Source of the DNA: an uncultured Clostridia bacterium
GTDB taxonomy: Bacteria; Bacillota; Clostridia; Christensenellales; Aristaeellaceae
Direction of reading: 5' to 3'
Assembly (NCBI GenBank): GCA_934663595.1
Contig: CAKUKM010000063.1
Span: forward strand, 1 to 7,425
DNA length: 7,425 nucleotides
Below, one piece after another: positions 7,364 through 7,425 of this stretch. A program made the position numbers and the translations under genes. Each line of letters opens with the position of its first letter. Position 1 is the first letter of the stretch. The notes under the pieces are model-generated. The model had not been told where the DNA came from. It did no database searches and saw only the letters and a program-made list of their open reading frames with translations.

Positions 7364-7425
7364 TGTCGCCGCGATGATGCGTGCGAGGGAAACGGCAACA
7401 GAATGCTGCGAACGTGGGAGCATAG
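7364..7425 (+). other. 5' leader of an unseen transcription unit
   Basis: The bases after the strong promoter contain no good start codon with a ribosome binding site, and I cannot match them to a tRNA, the start of 16S rRNA or a riboswitch. A small hairpin can form between ATGCT (7404-7408) and AGCAT (7420-7424). The segment may be the leader of an rRNA operon or another structured leader; the window ends too early to tell. Confidence 0.3.

Overview
The window looks like part of the chromosome of a Gram-positive, Clostridia-type bacterium (phylum Bacillota), probably a gut or host-associated lineage with a fairly high-GC genome. The evidence is the combination of strong AGGAGG-type ribosome binding sites, a TTCG-loop intrinsic terminator with a T-tract, sigma-A type promoters, and a very large secreted protein. 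That protein is built from modules typical of gut Clostridia: SH3-like, Big_2, InlB B-repeat/Listeria-Bacteroides repeat and BspA-like leucine-rich repeats. The exact lineage cannot be read from this sequence. No mobile element, CRISPR array, tRNA or rRNA gene is visible inside the window.

Layout, all on the + strand. Positions 1-169 have no confidently assignable gene. A UbiB/ABC1/AarF-family atypical kinase with a C-terminal membrane hairpin occupies 170-1759 and ends at a textbook terminator (1796-1830). The 1760-2083 gap holds that terminator, one good and one weaker promoter candidate, an inverted repeat abutting a -35 element, and a strong ribosome binding site. A 1550-residue secreted, multidomain surface protein follows (2084-6736). 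It has a signal peptide, an N-terminal cysteine-peptidase-like domain, an SH3-like region, a classical bacterial SH3 domain, four Big_2 domains, four InlB B-type repeats, a short BspA-like LRR block, and a Trp-rich, CxxC-containing C-terminal domain. A long GC-rich hairpin (6744-6787) follows it; a promoter for the next gene overlaps the hairpin's 3' arm. A 102-residue soluble helical protein of unknown function lies at 6861-7169. The last 100 bases carry a very strong promoter with an UP-like element, TTGACA and TATTAT at 17 bp spacing, firing rightwards out of the window into an unseen transcription unit.

The genes look like separate transcription units rather than one operon, because each is preceded by its own promoter-like sequence and the first two are followed by hairpins. 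The kinase is housekeeping-like and uniformly GC-rich. The surface protein gene is strikingly AT-richer in its 5' part (one 60-base stretch at 2341-2400 counts 35% GC) than in its 3' part (5881-5940 counts 63% GC), which suggests that its modules were assembled from different sources. The less explored parts are the two ends of the surface protein (a putative peptidase and a possible zinc-ribbon/WSxWS-like terminal module), the small downstream orphan gene, and the hairpin/promoter overlap between them.
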